Assembly (NCBI RefSeq): GCF_000622225.1 | Contig: NZ_JHWD01000009.1 | Coordinates: forward strand, 1 to 64,000 | Direction: 5' to 3' | Source: Roseomonas mucosa ATCC BAA-692 | GTDB lineage: Bacteria > Pseudomonadota > Alphaproteobacteria > Acetobacterales > Acetobacteraceae | DNA: 64,000 bases | Shown here: positions 19,560 through 28,744 of the stretch, piece by piece | Position numbering within the stretch: position 1 is the stretch's first letter | Layout of the letters: each line of letters opens with the position of its first letter | The notes under the pieces: model-generated | Database searches by the model: none | What the model was told of the DNA's origin: nothing | What the model saw: the letters and a program-made list of their open reading frames with translations, nothing else | Program-made: the position numbers and the translations under genes

Positions 19560-20645
19560 ATGTCGGACGACCTCGCCGCGCTGCAATCGGAGACGGAAGC
19601 CGCCATCGCGGCCGCCGCCGACCTGCGCGCGCTGGATGCGGTACGCGTGGGCGCGCTGGGCAAGAGCGGCCAGGTGACCGCGCTGCTGAAGGGGCTGGGC
19701 GCCGTGCCTGCCGAGGAGCGCAAGGCGCGCGGCGGCGCCGTCAACGCGGTGCGGCAGGCGGTCGAGCGGGCGCTGGAAGCCCGCAAGGCGGTGCTGGAGG
19801 AAGCGGCGCTGGAGGCGCGACTCGCCGCCGAGCGGCTCGATGTCTCGCTGCCCCCCCGTCCGCACCCACCCGCCGGGGCGGAAAGCGGCGCGATCCATCC
19901 CATCGCCCGCACGGTGGAGGAGCTGACGGCGATCTTCGGCGCCATGGGCTTCGCCGTCGCCGAGGGGCCGGATATCGAGAGCGACTGGTACAACTTCAAC
20001 GCCCTGAACATCCCCGGCCACCATCCGGCGCGGCAGGACCAGGACACCTTCTACCTGCCCCCCGCCCATGGCGCGGGCTTCGAGACGGTGCTGCGCACCC
20101 ATACCTCCCCGGTGCAGGCGCGGACCATGCTGTCGCAGGAGCCGCCGATCCGCGTGATCGTGCCGGGCCGCACCTACCGCGCCGACCATGACGCCACGCA
20201 TTCGCCGATGTTCCATCAGGTCGAGGGGCTGGTGATCGGGCGCGACATCACCCTGGGCCACCTCAAGGGCTGCCTGATCGACTTCCTGCGCGCCTTCTTC
20301 AGGATCGCCGAGCTGCCGGTGCGCTTCCGTGCCTCCTATTTCCCCTTCACCGAGCCCTCGATGGAGGTGGATATCGGCTGGGACCGCAGGACCGGCGAGC
20401 TGGGCAAGGGCTCCGACTGGCTGGAGATCCTGGGCTCCGGCATGGTGCATCCAAAGGTCCTGGCCAATTGCGGCATCGACCCGCGCCAGTGGCAGGGCTT
20501 CGCCTTCGGCATGGGGATCGAGCGCATCACCATGCTCAAGCACGGCATCGCCGACCTGCGCCCCTTCTACGAGAGCGATGTCCGCTGGCTGCGCCATTAC
20601 GGCGCGCCGGTCCTTTCCCCCTACACCCTCCATGATGCGGGCTGA
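19560..20645 (+). CDS. pheS: Phenylalanine-tRNA ligase alpha subunit
   Basis: Catalytic subunit charging tRNA-Phe, 361 residues. The N-terminal coiled coil ([18 protein letters not shown]) contacts tRNA. Class II motifs follow: DFYNFxxLNxPxxHPAR-like stretch, [35 protein letters not shown] (motif 2) and [13 protein letters not shown] (motif 3). I start it at ATG 19560, after GGAGATCGGG; the frame is open for 47 codons more but overlaps the terminator hairpin. It forms an alpha2beta2 enzyme with PheT, six bases downstream. Confidence 0.97.
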   Translation: MSDDLAALQSETEAAIAAAADLRALDAVRVGALGKSGQVTALLKGLGAVPAEERKARGGAVNAVRQAVERALEARKAVLEEAALEARLAAERLDVSLPPRPHPPAGAESGAIHPIARTVEELTAIFGAMGFAVAEGPDIESDWYNFNALNIPGHHPARQDQDTFYLPPAHGAGFETVLRTHTSPVQARTMLSQEPPIRVIVPGRTYRADHDATHSPMFHQVEGLVIGRDITLGHLKGCLIDFLRAFFRIAELPVRFRASYFPFTEPSMEVDIGWDRRTGELGKGSDWLEILGSGMVHPKVLANCGIDPRQWQGFAFGMGIERITMLKHGIADLRPFYESDVRWLRHYGAPVLSPYTLHDAG

Positions 20646-20651
20646 CCGGCG

Positions 20652-23147
20652 ATGAAGTTCACCCTGTCCTGGCTGCGCGACCACCTGGAGACCGAGGCTT
20701 CGGTCGAGCGGATCGCCACCACCCTCTCCGCCATCGGGCTGGAGGTGGAAAGCGTCGAGAACCGCGCCGACGCGCTGGCGCCCTTCCGCATCGGTTATGT
20801 CGTGGAGGCCGTGCAGCACCCGAATGCCGACCGGCTGCGCGCCTGCAAGGTCGATGTGGGCGACGGCACGATCCGTTCCGTGGTCTGCGGCGCCCCGAAT
20901 GCGCGCACCGGCATGAAGGCGGTGGTGGCGCTGCCCGGCGCCTATGTCCCCGGCACCGGCATCACGCTGAAGGCGGGCGAGATCCGCGGCGTGAAGAGCG
21001 AGGCCATGATGTGCTCCGCGCGCGAGCTGGGGCTCGGCCAGGACCATGACGGCATCCTGGACCTGCCCGCCGACGCGCCGGTGGGCGAGGTCTATGCGAA
21101 GTGGCTCGGCATGGACGATCCGGTCTTCGACATCGGCATCACGCCGAACCGGGGCGACGCGCTGTCCGTGCGCGGCGTGGCGCGCGACCTCGCCGCCGCG
21201 GGCCTCGGCACGCTGAAGCCCTGGAAGGCGGAGCCGGTGGCCGGGCGCTTCCCCTCCCCGCTGCGCTGGGTGATCGGGGATGCCGAGGGCTGCCCCTGGG
21301 TGCTCGGGCGCTCCGTGCGCGGCGTGCGCAACGGCCCCTCGCCGCAATGGCTGCAGGACCGGCTGGCCGCCATCGGCCTGCGCCCGATCTCGGCGCTGGT
21401 GGACGTGACCAACTGGTTCACCTTCGACCTCGGCCGGCCGCTGCATGTCTTTGACGCGCGCAAGGTCGCGGGCGAGGTGCTGACCCTGCGGCGCGGGCGC
21501 GAGGGCGAGAGCTACCTCGCCCTGAACGGCAAGGAGATCGCCGTCACGCCGGAGGACCTGGTGATCGCGGATGCGGAGGGGGTGGAGAGCCTCGCCGGCA
21601 TCATGGGCGGCGAGCATTCCGGCTGCGACGCGGACACCACCGAGTGCTTCATCGAATGCGCGCTGTTCGACCCGGTGCGGATCGCGCTTTCCGGCCGCCG
21701 CCACGGGCTGCATTCCGATGCCCGCGCCCGCTTCGAGCGCGGCGTGGACCCGGCCCTGCTGCCCGAGGCGCTGGAGGCCGCGACGCGGCTGATCCAGGAG
21801 CTCTGCGGCGGCGAGGCGAGCGAGGTGGTCGCCGCCGGTGCCGAGCCGGCGTGGCGGCGCGAGGCGTCGCTGCGCTTCGAGCGCATCCGGGGCCTCGGCA
21901 ACTCCGCCATCACGGCGGATGAGGCCGTGGCCTCGCTGGAGCGGCTGGGCTTCGCCACGGTGGCGCGCGACGCGGAAAGCGTGACGGTCGCCGTCCCCTC
22001 CTGGCGCAACGACATCGCCTCCTCGGCCTCCGCCTATCGCGCCGGGGGCACCGACCTCGACCAGTTCGCCGCCCTGGCACCGGAGCGCGCGGCGCTGGCC
22101 GCCGAGGGCGTGGAGCGGATCGAGGCCGAGTGCGACCTGCTGGAGGAGGTGCTGCGCCTGCCCGGGCTGGACGCCATCCCGGCGGTGTCGCTGCCCGTCT
22201 CCTCCCCTGTGCCGCTGCCCTCGCTGACCCCGGCGCAGTCGCGCGCCACGCTGGCCCGCCGCGTGCTGGCCTCGCGCGGGGCGCTGGACTGCGTGAGCTT
22301 CGGCTTCCTGGCACGGGACGTGGCGGCGCTGTTCGGCGAGGCGCCGGAATCGCTGCGGCTGCTGAACCCGATCGCCTCCGACCTCGACCAGATGCGTCCG
22401 ACCCCGGTGGCCAGCCTGCTGCTCGCCGCCGGGCGCAACGCCGCGCGGGGCTATCCGGACGTGGCGCTGAGCGAGGTGGGCGGCGCCTATCGCGATCCCT
22501 CGCCCGCCGGGCAGCTCGCCGTGGCCGCCGCGCTGCGCGCCGGTGCCACGCCGCGCCACTGGAGCGAGCCCTCCCGCCCGGTGGACGCGATGGATGCCAA
22601 GGGCGACGCGCTCGCCGTGCTCGGCAGCCTGGGCGCGCCGCTGGCCGGGATCACGGTGACGGCGGATGCGCCGGGCTACTACCACCCAGGCCGTTCCGGC
22701 GTGCTGCGCCAGGGGCCGAAGGCGGTGCTCGCCCAGTTCGGCGAGATCCATCCGAAGGTTCTGGCGGCGCTGGACATCGCCGGCCCGGTGGTGGCCTGCG
22801 AGGTCTTCCTCGACGCCATCCCCGAGCCCAAGCGGCGCAAGAAGTCCGCCCCTGCCCTCTCCGCCCTGCAGCCGGTGCGACGCGACTTCGCCTTCCTGGT
22901 GGATGCCACGGTCCCGGCCGAGAACGTGCTGCGCGCCGCGCGCGGCGCCGAGCGGAACCTGATCGCCGATGCGACGATCTTCGACCGCTATGCCGGCGAC
23001 AGGCTGCCGGACGGCAAGGTCTCGCTGGCGGTCGAGGTGGTGCTGCAGCCGCGCGATGCCTCCCTGACCGATGCCGAGATCGAGGCCGTGGCGGCCAAGG
23101 TCGTGGCGGCGGTGACCAAGGCCACCGGAGCCACTCTGCGGGGCTGA
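20652..23147 (+). CDS. pheT: Phenylalanine-tRNA ligase beta subunit
   Basis: 831-residue subunit for tRNA binding and editing. An N-terminal OB-fold tRNA-binding domain (IGYVVEAVQHPNADRLRACKVDVG), B3/B4 editing domain (ISALVDVTNWFTFDLGRPLHVFDA), B5 domain, core, and C-terminal ferredoxin-like anticodon domain (SALQPVRRDFAFLVDATVPAENVL) are visible. Between VPSWRNDI and EAECDLLEEVLRLPG lies about 30 extra residues absent from the enterobacterial protein; a similar insertion is, as I recall, common in acetic-acid-bacteria relatives. It follows pheS by six bases in one operon. Confidence 0.97.
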   Translation: MKFTLSWLRDHLETEASVERIATTLSAIGLEVESVENRADALAPFRIGYVVEAVQHPNADRLRACKVDVGDGTIRSVVCGAPNARTGMKAVVALPGAYVPGTGITLKAGEIRGVKSEAMMCSARELGLGQDHDGILDLPADAPVGEVYAKWLGMDDPVFDIGITPNRGDALSVRGVARDLAAAGLGTLKPWKAEPVAGRFPSPLRWVIGDAEGCPWVLGRSVRGVRNGPSPQWLQDRLAAIGLRPISALVDVTNWFTFDLGRPLHVFDARKVAGEVLTLRRGREGESYLALNGKEIAVTPEDLVIADAEGVESLAGIMGGEHSGCDADTTECFIECALFDPVRIALSGRRHGLHSDARARFERGVDPALLPEALEAATRLIQELCGGEASEVVAAGAEPAWRREASLRFERIRGLGNSAITADEAVASLERLGFATVARDAESVTVAVPSWRNDIASSASAYRAGGTDLDQFAALAPERAALAAEGVERIEAECDLLEEVLRLPGLDAIPAVSLPVSSPVPLPSLTPAQSRATLARRVLASRGALDCVSFGFLARDVAALFGEAPESLRLLNPIASDLDQMRPTPVASLLLAAGRNAARGYPDVALSEVGGAYRDPSPAGQLAVAAALRAGATPRHWSEPSRPVDAMDAKGDALAVLGSLGAPLAGITVTADAPGYYHPGRSGVLRQGPKAVLAQFGEIHPKVLAALDIAGPVVACEVFLDAIPEPKRRKKSAPALSALQPVRRDFAFLVDATVPAENVLRAARGAERNLIADATIFDRYAGDRLPDGKVSLAVEVVLQPRDASLTDAEIEAVAAKVVAAVTKATGATLRG

Positions 23148-23167
23148 GGCGGCACCGCGGCGCCCGG

Positions 23168-23497
23168 CCCCCCCCGGGGGGGAGGCTCCGCCTCTCCCGC
23201 CGGACCCCCTCTCCGCCGGGGACCGAAGCCGGTCCCCGGTCCCCGGGCTTGCGTTGGCGCCTGTGGTTTCCGGTGTTCTTGTCGCCCGATCCCTGGGAGC
23301 AGGTGGAGACGCGGGGCTCCCGAAAAGAGGAAAAACACCCTGTCCGTGCTGGCGGCACCGGCAGTCCGCCGGAGAGCCAGGCTCTCCGGCGCGATCCGGC
23401 CGGCAACCGGAGCCAACTCATCGGGTCCAGGGCCCGCAGGGTCCTGGCGGATAAGGGGGTCCGGGGGAAAAGGCGGAGCCTTGTCCCCCGGGGACGG
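23168..23497 (-). repeat. Mosaic hairpin repeat, copy b (B end to A end)
   Basis: Complete copy between pheT and the glycoside-hydrolase-like gene. The outer GAGGCTCCGCCTC hairpin is at 23182-23194 and hairpin B at 23218-23237 (GGGGACCG, loop AAGC, CGGTCCCC). The central perfect stem is at 23367-23391 (CGCCGGAGAGC/GCTCTCCGGCG, loop CAG). Hairpin A is at 23427-23447, followed by a second outer hairpin GGCGGAGCC near 23472. Same orientation as copies a and e. Confidence 0.8.
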
Positions 23498-23565
23498 AGC
23501 AACGTCGGAGATGGGGTCCGACCACCAGACTTGACGCCACGGGCACGGTCGGGAGCATGGCTCCG

Positions 23566-25041
23566 ATGCCAGGAGGGAGACGACCCATCGCCACCCCCAT
23601 TGCCCGCCGCCATCTGGCCGGGCTGGCCCTGTCGGGCCTGATCGCCGCGCCGGCCATCCGGGGCGCCAGGGCGGAGCGGCCCCGGGACCTCTATGCCGGT
23701 CCCCTGCCGCCGCCGCAGCCCATGCAGGGACGCGTCACCCCGCTGCGGGTGGCGGATTTCCATCGCGGGCACGGCATCAACGTGCATCTGCAGAACAGCC
23801 GCGACTACGAGGATTTCGAGGGGCGCGTCCGCCCGGCCCTGGCGGAGCTGGGGGTCGGGCGCATCCGCGCCTCCCTGCCCGACCGTCCGGCACCCATCGG
23901 CTGGGTGAACACGCTGCACGAGCGGCACGGCATCACCCTGCTGAGCCATGCCGGGGCGAACGACTTTCCCGCCGCGACCTGCATCGCCATCGCGCGCAAG
24001 CTGGTGCCGGGCGCAGTGGACGGATTCGAGGGCTCCAACGAGATCGACGGCTGGTACCAGGGCTTCATGCGCCACCAGAACCGCGACGGCGATGCCGAGG
24101 CGGTGCGCTGGCAGCGGGAGCTGCGGGCGGCGCGGGATGCCGATCCGCGCTTCGCCGGCCTGCCGATCGGGGCGCCGACGGTGATCGACTTCCGCCAGTC
24201 CTGGCGCATCGCGGGCTCGATCCCCTTCAACGACCGCGGCACCTTCCACCCCTATCCCGGCGGGCGGCCGCCCTGGCTGCGGGGACAGGGCGCGCCCCTG
24301 GCGCGGGGGGGCGAGACGCTGCGCTATGGCAGCCTGCGCTACGGCGCCACCTATGCCGCCAACCCGCTGGCGCCGGGCAGGCCCTTCTGGGCGACGGAGC
24401 TCGGCTACAACACCGACCCGACCGGGCTGGACGAGGGCAACCACCCCTGCCCCGAGGACATCGCCGCCCTCTACATGACCGGCTACGGCGCCTACTGCCT
24501 GAAGAACGGGCTGGAGCGCTGGTACTTCTACGAGCTGCTGGACGAGCCGCTGTCGCGCGGGCGCTCCAACGAGGCGTATTTCGGCCTGGTGCGCGGCGAT
24601 GGCAGCCGCAAGCCCGGATTCCACGCCCTGCGCAACACCCTGGCGCTGCTGCGCGACGACGGCCGGGAGGCGTCGGGCTTCACGCCCGCCACGCTCGACC
24701 TCGCCCTGTCCGGCGACCTGTCCAACCCCTGGGCGGAGGAGGTCACGGATGGCGTGGTGACCTGCCTGCTGCAGGATTCCGCCGGAACCTTCTTCTACGG
24801 GATGCAGCTCGGCGCGCCGCTCTACGACGTGGTGGCCAAGCGCCGGCTGGAGGCGCCCCGGCCCCGCCAGATCACCGTCTCCGTCGCCGGGGGGATGGAG
24901 GCGGTGGCGCTGGGGGATGCGCTGCGGGGCGGCTTCTGGCGGGAGGACGGGGTCACGCTCTCGGACGGCGCGCGGGGGCGGCAGGCGGCCCTGGAGGTCG
25001 GGCCGGGCATGCGCTGGCTCCGCTTCCGGCGGGCGGGATAG
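23566..25041 (+). CDS. Exported glycoside-hydrolase-like protein (clan A TIM-barrel type)
   Basis: About 491 residues, with an RRHLAGLALSGLIAAPAIRGARA leader that could be Tat-type. A TIM-barrel glycosidase is suggested by FEGSNEIDGW, where Glu159 after Asn is the typical clan GH-A acid/base, and by FWATELGYNT, where Glu278 would be the nucleophile; the WYFYELLDEP block fits strand eight. Start choice is uncertain: ATG 23557 has no spaced ribosome site, ATG 23566 has GGGAG ten bases before it, and a perfect AGGAGG at 23571-23576 points at an ATC (23587). It stands alone after the repeat. Substrate unknown; a cell-surface polysaccharide is plausible. Confidence 0.7.
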   Translation: MPGGRRPIATPIARRHLAGLALSGLIAAPAIRGARAERPRDLYAGPLPPPQPMQGRVTPLRVADFHRGHGINVHLQNSRDYEDFEGRVRPALAELGVGRIRASLPDRPAPIGWVNTLHERHGITLLSHAGANDFPAATCIAIARKLVPGAVDGFEGSNEIDGWYQGFMRHQNRDGDAEAVRWQRELRAARDADPRFAGLPIGAPTVIDFRQSWRIAGSIPFNDRGTFHPYPGGRPPWLRGQGAPLARGGETLRYGSLRYGATYAANPLAPGRPFWATELGYNTDPTGLDEGNHPCPEDIAALYMTGYGAYCLKNGLERWYFYELLDEPLSRGRSNEAYFGLVRGDGSRKPGFHALRNTLALLRDDGREASGFTPATLDLALSGDLSNPWAEEVTDGVVTCLLQDSAGTFFYGMQLGAPLYDVVAKRRLEAPRPRQITVSVAGGMEAVALGDALRGGFWREDGVTLSDGARGRQAALEVGPGMRWLRFRRAG

Positions 25042-25075
25042 CGGCCGGGGAAAGGCGGCCCTCGCTGCATTTCGC

Positions 25076-25108
25076 TTGTCCTGCCGGTGAAAGGTTGGAT
25101 ATCCTACC
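25076..25108 (+). promoter_or_regulatory. Promoter with overlapping MarR-type operator
   Basis: TTGTCC (25076-25081), an 18-base spacer and TATCCT (25100-25105) form a good promoter. A near-perfect 16-base dyad, GGTTGGAT/ATCCTACC (25093-25108), covers the -10 box. This is the size and place expected for repression by the MarR-family protein encoded just downstream. Confidence 0.6.
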
Positions 25109-25181
25109 AATAAGGCCCCGGACCCGTGGGCCCGGCAGGCAGGCCACCAGAGCCCGCCGCCCAGGGAAAGGAGCGACCTTC

Positions 25182-25724
25182 ATGGCCCCGCTGCGAGCCT
25201 CGCGGCCCGGTGCGCCCATGCCTGCGGCGGAGGAGGCCGCCACCTCCGGGGATTCGCCGCCCGCTCCCCCGTCCCCTGGCCGCCCGGATAGCGAGACCGG
25301 CCTGGGCGGGCTGGAGAACATGCTGGGCTTCAACCTGCGCCTGGCGCAGGAGGCCTCCTTCGCCGCCTTCGCGCGCCGCACCGGGCAGAGCGACCTGCGG
25401 CCCGGCCGCTTCGCGATCCTGCGCATCATCGCGGCGAATTCCGGCCTGTCGCAGACGGCGCTGAGCGCCGCGGCGGGGCGCGACAAGTCCACCCTGACCC
25501 CCGCCCTGACCGACCTGGAGAAGCGCGGCCTGATCCAGCGCCGCCGCGCGCCGCAGGACCGGCGCAGCTACGCCCTTTTCGTCACGGCGGAGGGGGAGGC
25601 CGTGCTGCGGGAGCTTTCCGGCCATGCGGCGGCGCATGACGCGGCGCTCGATGCTCTGGTCGGGCCGAAGCAGCGGGAAGTGTTCCTGGCCATCCTGCGG
25701 CGCATCGCCGCCGGGATCGGCTGA
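25182..25724 (+). CDS. MarR-family transcription regulator
   Basis: 180-residue DNA-binding protein. After a disordered Pro/Ala-rich N-terminus of about 45 residues comes the winged HTH: LRPGRFAILRIIAANSGLSQTALSAAAGRDKSTLTPALTDLEKRGLIxR, then the wing RRAPQDRRSYALFVTAEGE. I start it at ATG 25182, after AAAGGAG, rather than an in-frame ATG 87 bases earlier that would lie within the promoter/operator. It precedes a benzoylformate-decarboxylase-like gene by 43 bases and probably represses both, released by an aromatic acid (inference from family habit). Confidence 0.88.
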   Translation: MAPLRASRPGAPMPAAEEAATSGDSPPAPPSPGRPDSETGLGGLENMLGFNLRLAQEASFAAFARRTGQSDLRPGRFAILRIIAANSGLSQTALSAAAGRDKSTLTPALTDLEKRGLIQRRRAPQDRRSYALFVTAEGEAVLRELSGHAAAHDAALDALVGPKQREVFLAILRRIAAGIG

Positions 25725-25767
25725 GGCCGGCAGACCAGAAAAGAACACGAGGAGGAAACGCCACCCC

Positions 25768-27378
25768 ATGTCTGTCCATTCCGGCGCCACGACCACCGTG
25801 CGGCAGGCGGTGCTCGACCTGCTGCGCGACCTCGGCATGACCACGGTCTTCGGCAATCCCGGCTCCACCGAGCTCGGCCTGCTCGACCGCTGGCCGGCGG
25901 ATTTCCGCTATGTCCTGGGCCTGCAGGAAGCGAGCGTGGTCGGCATGGCCGACGGCCATGCCCGGGCCACGGGGCGGGCCGCCTTCGTCAACCTGCATTC
26001 CGCCGCCGGGGTGGGCCATGCGCTGGGCAACCTCTTCACCGCCTGGCGCAACCAGACGCCGCTGGTGGTGACGGCGGGGCAGCAGGCGCGCTCGCTGCTG
26101 CCGAACCTGCCCTTCCTCGGCGCCACGGACGCGGCGCAGTTCCCCCGGCCTTATGTGAAGTTCAGCATCGAACCGGCCCGGGCGGCGGATGTGCCGGCGG
26201 CCATCGCCCAGGCGCACCGCATCGCCATGCAGCGCCCCTTCGGCCCCTGCTTCGTCTCCATCCCGGCCGATGACTGGTCGGCCACCTGCCAGCCGGTGCA
26301 GCCGCGCCGCCTGTCAGCGGAGATGGCGCCCGATCCCGCCGCCATCGCGGCGGCCGCGCAGGCTATCGCGGCGGCGCGCCGGCCGCTGATCGTGGCCGGG
26401 TCGGAGGTGGATGCCGAGGGCGCGGGCGAGGCGCTGGTCGCCCTGGCCGAGCGTCTCGGCGCGCCGGTGATGACCGCGCCCTTCGCCTCGCGCATCGCCT
26501 TCCCGGAGGAGCATCCGCTCTTCGACGGCTTCCTGCCCGCGGCGCCCCAGGCGGTCTCCGACCGGCTGATGGCGCATGACCTCGTGCTGGTGGTGGGGGC
26601 ACCGGTCTTCACCTTCCACATCGAGGGCGACGCGCCCTTCTTCCACAGCGGCATCCCCCTCTTCCAGCTCACCATGGATGGGGAGGCCGCCGCCTCCGCC
26701 CCCGCCGGCACAGCCATCCTGGGCAGCCTGCGCCTGGGCCTGCCGGCGCTGGCCGCCGCCCTGCCGGCGGCGGAGCGCGGCTCGGCGCCCCCACGCCCGC
26801 GCCCCGCGCCGCCCCTGCCCGCCGAGCCGATCCCCGCCGGCTGGCTGCTGCACCGCCTCCAGGCCGCCATGCCGGAGGATGCGGTGCTGGTGGAGGAAGC
26901 GCCCTCGCACCGCCCCGCCATCCAGGCGCAGATGCCGCGCAACCGCTGGGGCAGCTTCTTCACCATGGCCAGCGGCGGGCTCGGCTATTCCCTGCCGGCG
27001 GCGGTCGGCATCGCGCTGGCGAAGCCCGGGCAGCGCGTGGTCTGCCTGATCGGCGACGGCTCGGCGATGTATTCCTTCCAGGCGCTCTGGACCGCCGTGC
27101 AGCACCGGCTGCCGATCGCCGTGGTGGTGATCAACAACGGCGGCTACGGCGCCATGCGCTCCTTCAGCCAGGTGATGCAGGTGCGCGACGTGCCGGGCAT
27201 CGACCTGCCGGGCATCGGCTTCGTCGACCTGGCGCGCGGGCTGGGCTGCCCCGGGCAGCGCGTGACGCATCCCGCCGCGCTGGACGAGGCGCTGCGCGCC
27301 GCCTGCCATGCCGAGGGGCCGATGCTGGTGGAGGTCGCGGTCGATCCGGCGATCCCCACCCTCTACCACAAGTCCTGA
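25768..27378 (+). CDS. mdlC: Thiamine-diphosphate decarboxylase, benzoylformate decarboxylase-like
   Basis: Probably decarboxylates an aryl 2-oxo acid such as benzoylformate to the aldehyde; 536 residues. The catalytic set of Pseudomonas putida BFDC is preserved in order: Ser33 in NPGSTE, Glu54 in LQEAS, His77 in LHSAAG, and His284 in PVFTFHIEG (equivalents of Ser26, Glu47, His70, His281). The thiamine motif GDGSAMYSFQALW and VVINNGGYG follow. GAGGAGG lies 12 bases before the ATG. No mandelate dehydrogenase is adjacent, so the real substrate could be another 2-oxo acid. It is co-transcribed with the MarR gene and the TctC-type binding protein. Confidence 0.85.
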   Translation: MSVHSGATTTVRQAVLDLLRDLGMTTVFGNPGSTELGLLDRWPADFRYVLGLQEASVVGMADGHARATGRAAFVNLHSAAGVGHALGNLFTAWRNQTPLVVTAGQQARSLLPNLPFLGATDAAQFPRPYVKFSIEPARAADVPAAIAQAHRIAMQRPFGPCFVSIPADDWSATCQPVQPRRLSAEMAPDPAAIAAAAQAIAAARRPLIVAGSEVDAEGAGEALVALAERLGAPVMTAPFASRIAFPEEHPLFDGFLPAAPQAVSDRLMAHDLVLVVGAPVFTFHIEGDAPFFHSGIPLFQLTMDGEAAASAPAGTAILGSLRLGLPALAAALPAAERGSAPPRPRPAPPLPAEPIPAGWLLHRLQAAMPEDAVLVEEAPSHRPAIQAQMPRNRWGSFFTMASGGLGYSLPAAVGIALAKPGQRVVCLIGDGSAMYSFQALWTAVQHRLPIAVVVINNGGYGAMRSFSQVMQVRDVPGIDLPGIGFVDLARGLGCPGQRVTHPAALDEALRAACHAEGPMLVEVAVDPAIPTLYHKS

Positions 27379-27451
27379 CCGGGGAACGGCTCGCCGGAAA
27401 CCAGACCGCCCGCCGGAAGAAGCGAGGCGGCGCTTCACGAGGAGGAAATCC

Positions 27452-28441
27452 ATGTCCGGGATTGTCACCCGCCGGGGGCTCGCCCTCGGCAGCCTCGCCC
27501 TGCCCTTGCTTGGCACGGCCCGCGCCCAGGATACGGCCAACGCCCCTTGGCCCACCAGGCCGGTGCGCGTCATCGTGCCCTTCCCGCCCGGCGGGCTGGT
27601 GGACACGCTGGCGCGCGCCGTGACGCAGCGGATGACGGCGCAGCTCGGCCAACCGGTGGTGGTGGAGAACCGTGCCGGCGCGGGCGGCAATATCGGCGCC
27701 GACGTGGTGGCGAAGTCGCCGCCCGACGGCCACACGCTGCTGGCCAGCGCGCTCGGGCCGCTCGCCGTCAACCAGTACATCTACCGCAGCATGCCCTATG
27801 ACACGCAGACCGCCTTCGCGCCGATCGTGCTGCTGGCCCATACGCCCAAGGTCCTCTGCGTCGCCAACGTGCGCCCCTGGCACAGCGTGGGCGAGGTGAT
27901 CGCGGCGGCGAAGGCGGCGCCGGGCCGGCTCACCGCCGGCTCCGCCGGCGCGGGCAGCAGCCTCCACCTGGCGCTGGAGCTGTTCAGGCAGCGCACCGGC
28001 GTGGACATCCAGCACATCCCCTACCGCGGCGCGGCCCCGGCGGTGACGGATCTCGTCGCCGGGAACATCGACATGGTCATCGACAACGTGCCGAACATCC
28101 TGGGCCAGATCCGCGGCCATGGCGTGCGCCCGCTGGCGGCGGCCAGCCCGCAGCGCCTGCCGCAGCTGCCGGACGTCCCCACCATGCGCGAACAGGGCGT
28201 GGACTTCGTCTTCGGCACCGCCTTCGGCATGGCGGCGCCGGCGGGCACGCCGCCCGCCATCACCGAACGCGTGGCGGCCCTGGTCACGGCGGCGCTGCAC
28301 GACCCGGAGATCGGCGGACGCTTCGTGGAACAGGGAGCGCAGATCGGCGGCGGCACCCCCGCACAGTTCGCCGCCGTGGTGGAACAGGAACGCAGCACGC
28401 TGGAGCCGGTGATCCGCGCCGCCGGCATCCGCGCGGAGTAG
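27452..28441 (+). CDS. TctC/Bug-family periplasmic binding protein
   Basis: 329-residue binding protein of the tripartite tricarboxylate transporter family. The leader VTRRGLALGSLALPLLGTARAQ is Tat-like. WPTRPVRVIVPFPPGGLVDTLAR and VVENRAGAGGNIGADVVAKSPPDGHTLL are the family blocks whose backbone binds a carboxylate; VPYRGAAPAVTDLVAGNIDMVI-like and DVPTMREQG follow. GAGGAGG precedes ATG 27452. No TctA/TctB membrane genes are in the window, so it must borrow a permease or act as a sensor. Placement behind the benzoylformate-decarboxylase-like gene suggests an aromatic 2-oxo or hydroxy acid ligand. Confidence 0.88.
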   Translation: MSGIVTRRGLALGSLALPLLGTARAQDTANAPWPTRPVRVIVPFPPGGLVDTLARAVTQRMTAQLGQPVVVENRAGAGGNIGADVVAKSPPDGHTLLASALGPLAVNQYIYRSMPYDTQTAFAPIVLLAHTPKVLCVANVRPWHSVGEVIAAAKAAPGRLTAGSAGAGSSLHLALELFRQRTGVDIQHIPYRGAAPAVTDLVAGNIDMVIDNVPNILGQIRGHGVRPLAAASPQRLPQLPDVPTMREQGVDFVFGTAFGMAAPAGTPPAITERVAALVTAALHDPEIGGRFVEQGAQIGGGTPAQFAAVVEQERSTLEPVIRAAGIRAE

Positions 28442-28448
28442 AAGCGCC

Positions 28449-28668
28449 AGCGCTCCGGCGGACCGATGGTGCCACCAGCGCGGGCATCGTGCTGTTTTCT
28501 TTTCGGGCGCCCCGCTGCTCCACCTGTTCTCAGGGATCAACCCACGGGCTGACGGCCACCACAGGCGCCCACTCAAGCCCGGGGTCCGGGGAACGGCTTC
28601 GGTCCCCGGCGGAGAGGGGGGCCGGGGCGAGAGGCAGCGCCTCTCCCCCGGGGACCGCCACAGGCACG
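28449..28668 (+). repeat. Mosaic hairpin repeat, copy c (truncated, B end only)
   Basis: Opposite orientation to copies a, b and e. It contains the CCGCTGCTCCACCTG...AGGGATC central block, hairpin B at 28588-28607 (GGGGAACG, loop GCTT, CGGTCCCC, one mismatch) and the outer hairpin around GAGGCAGCGCCTC (28630-28642). Hairpin A and the perfect central stem are missing, so this copy has lost its A half. Confidence 0.7.
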
Positions 28669-28744
28669 GCGCCAGCAGGCATCGCTGGGCAGTCCTGAGC
28701 ACTTTCTCGCACAACTCCCGGCAAAGAAGCTCACTGAACAGGCA

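Noticed and set aside
19383-22751. A 1,122-codon open frame on the minus strand
   Set aside because: Shadow of pheS and pheT; composition is His/Arg/Gly-rich and no domain is recognisable.
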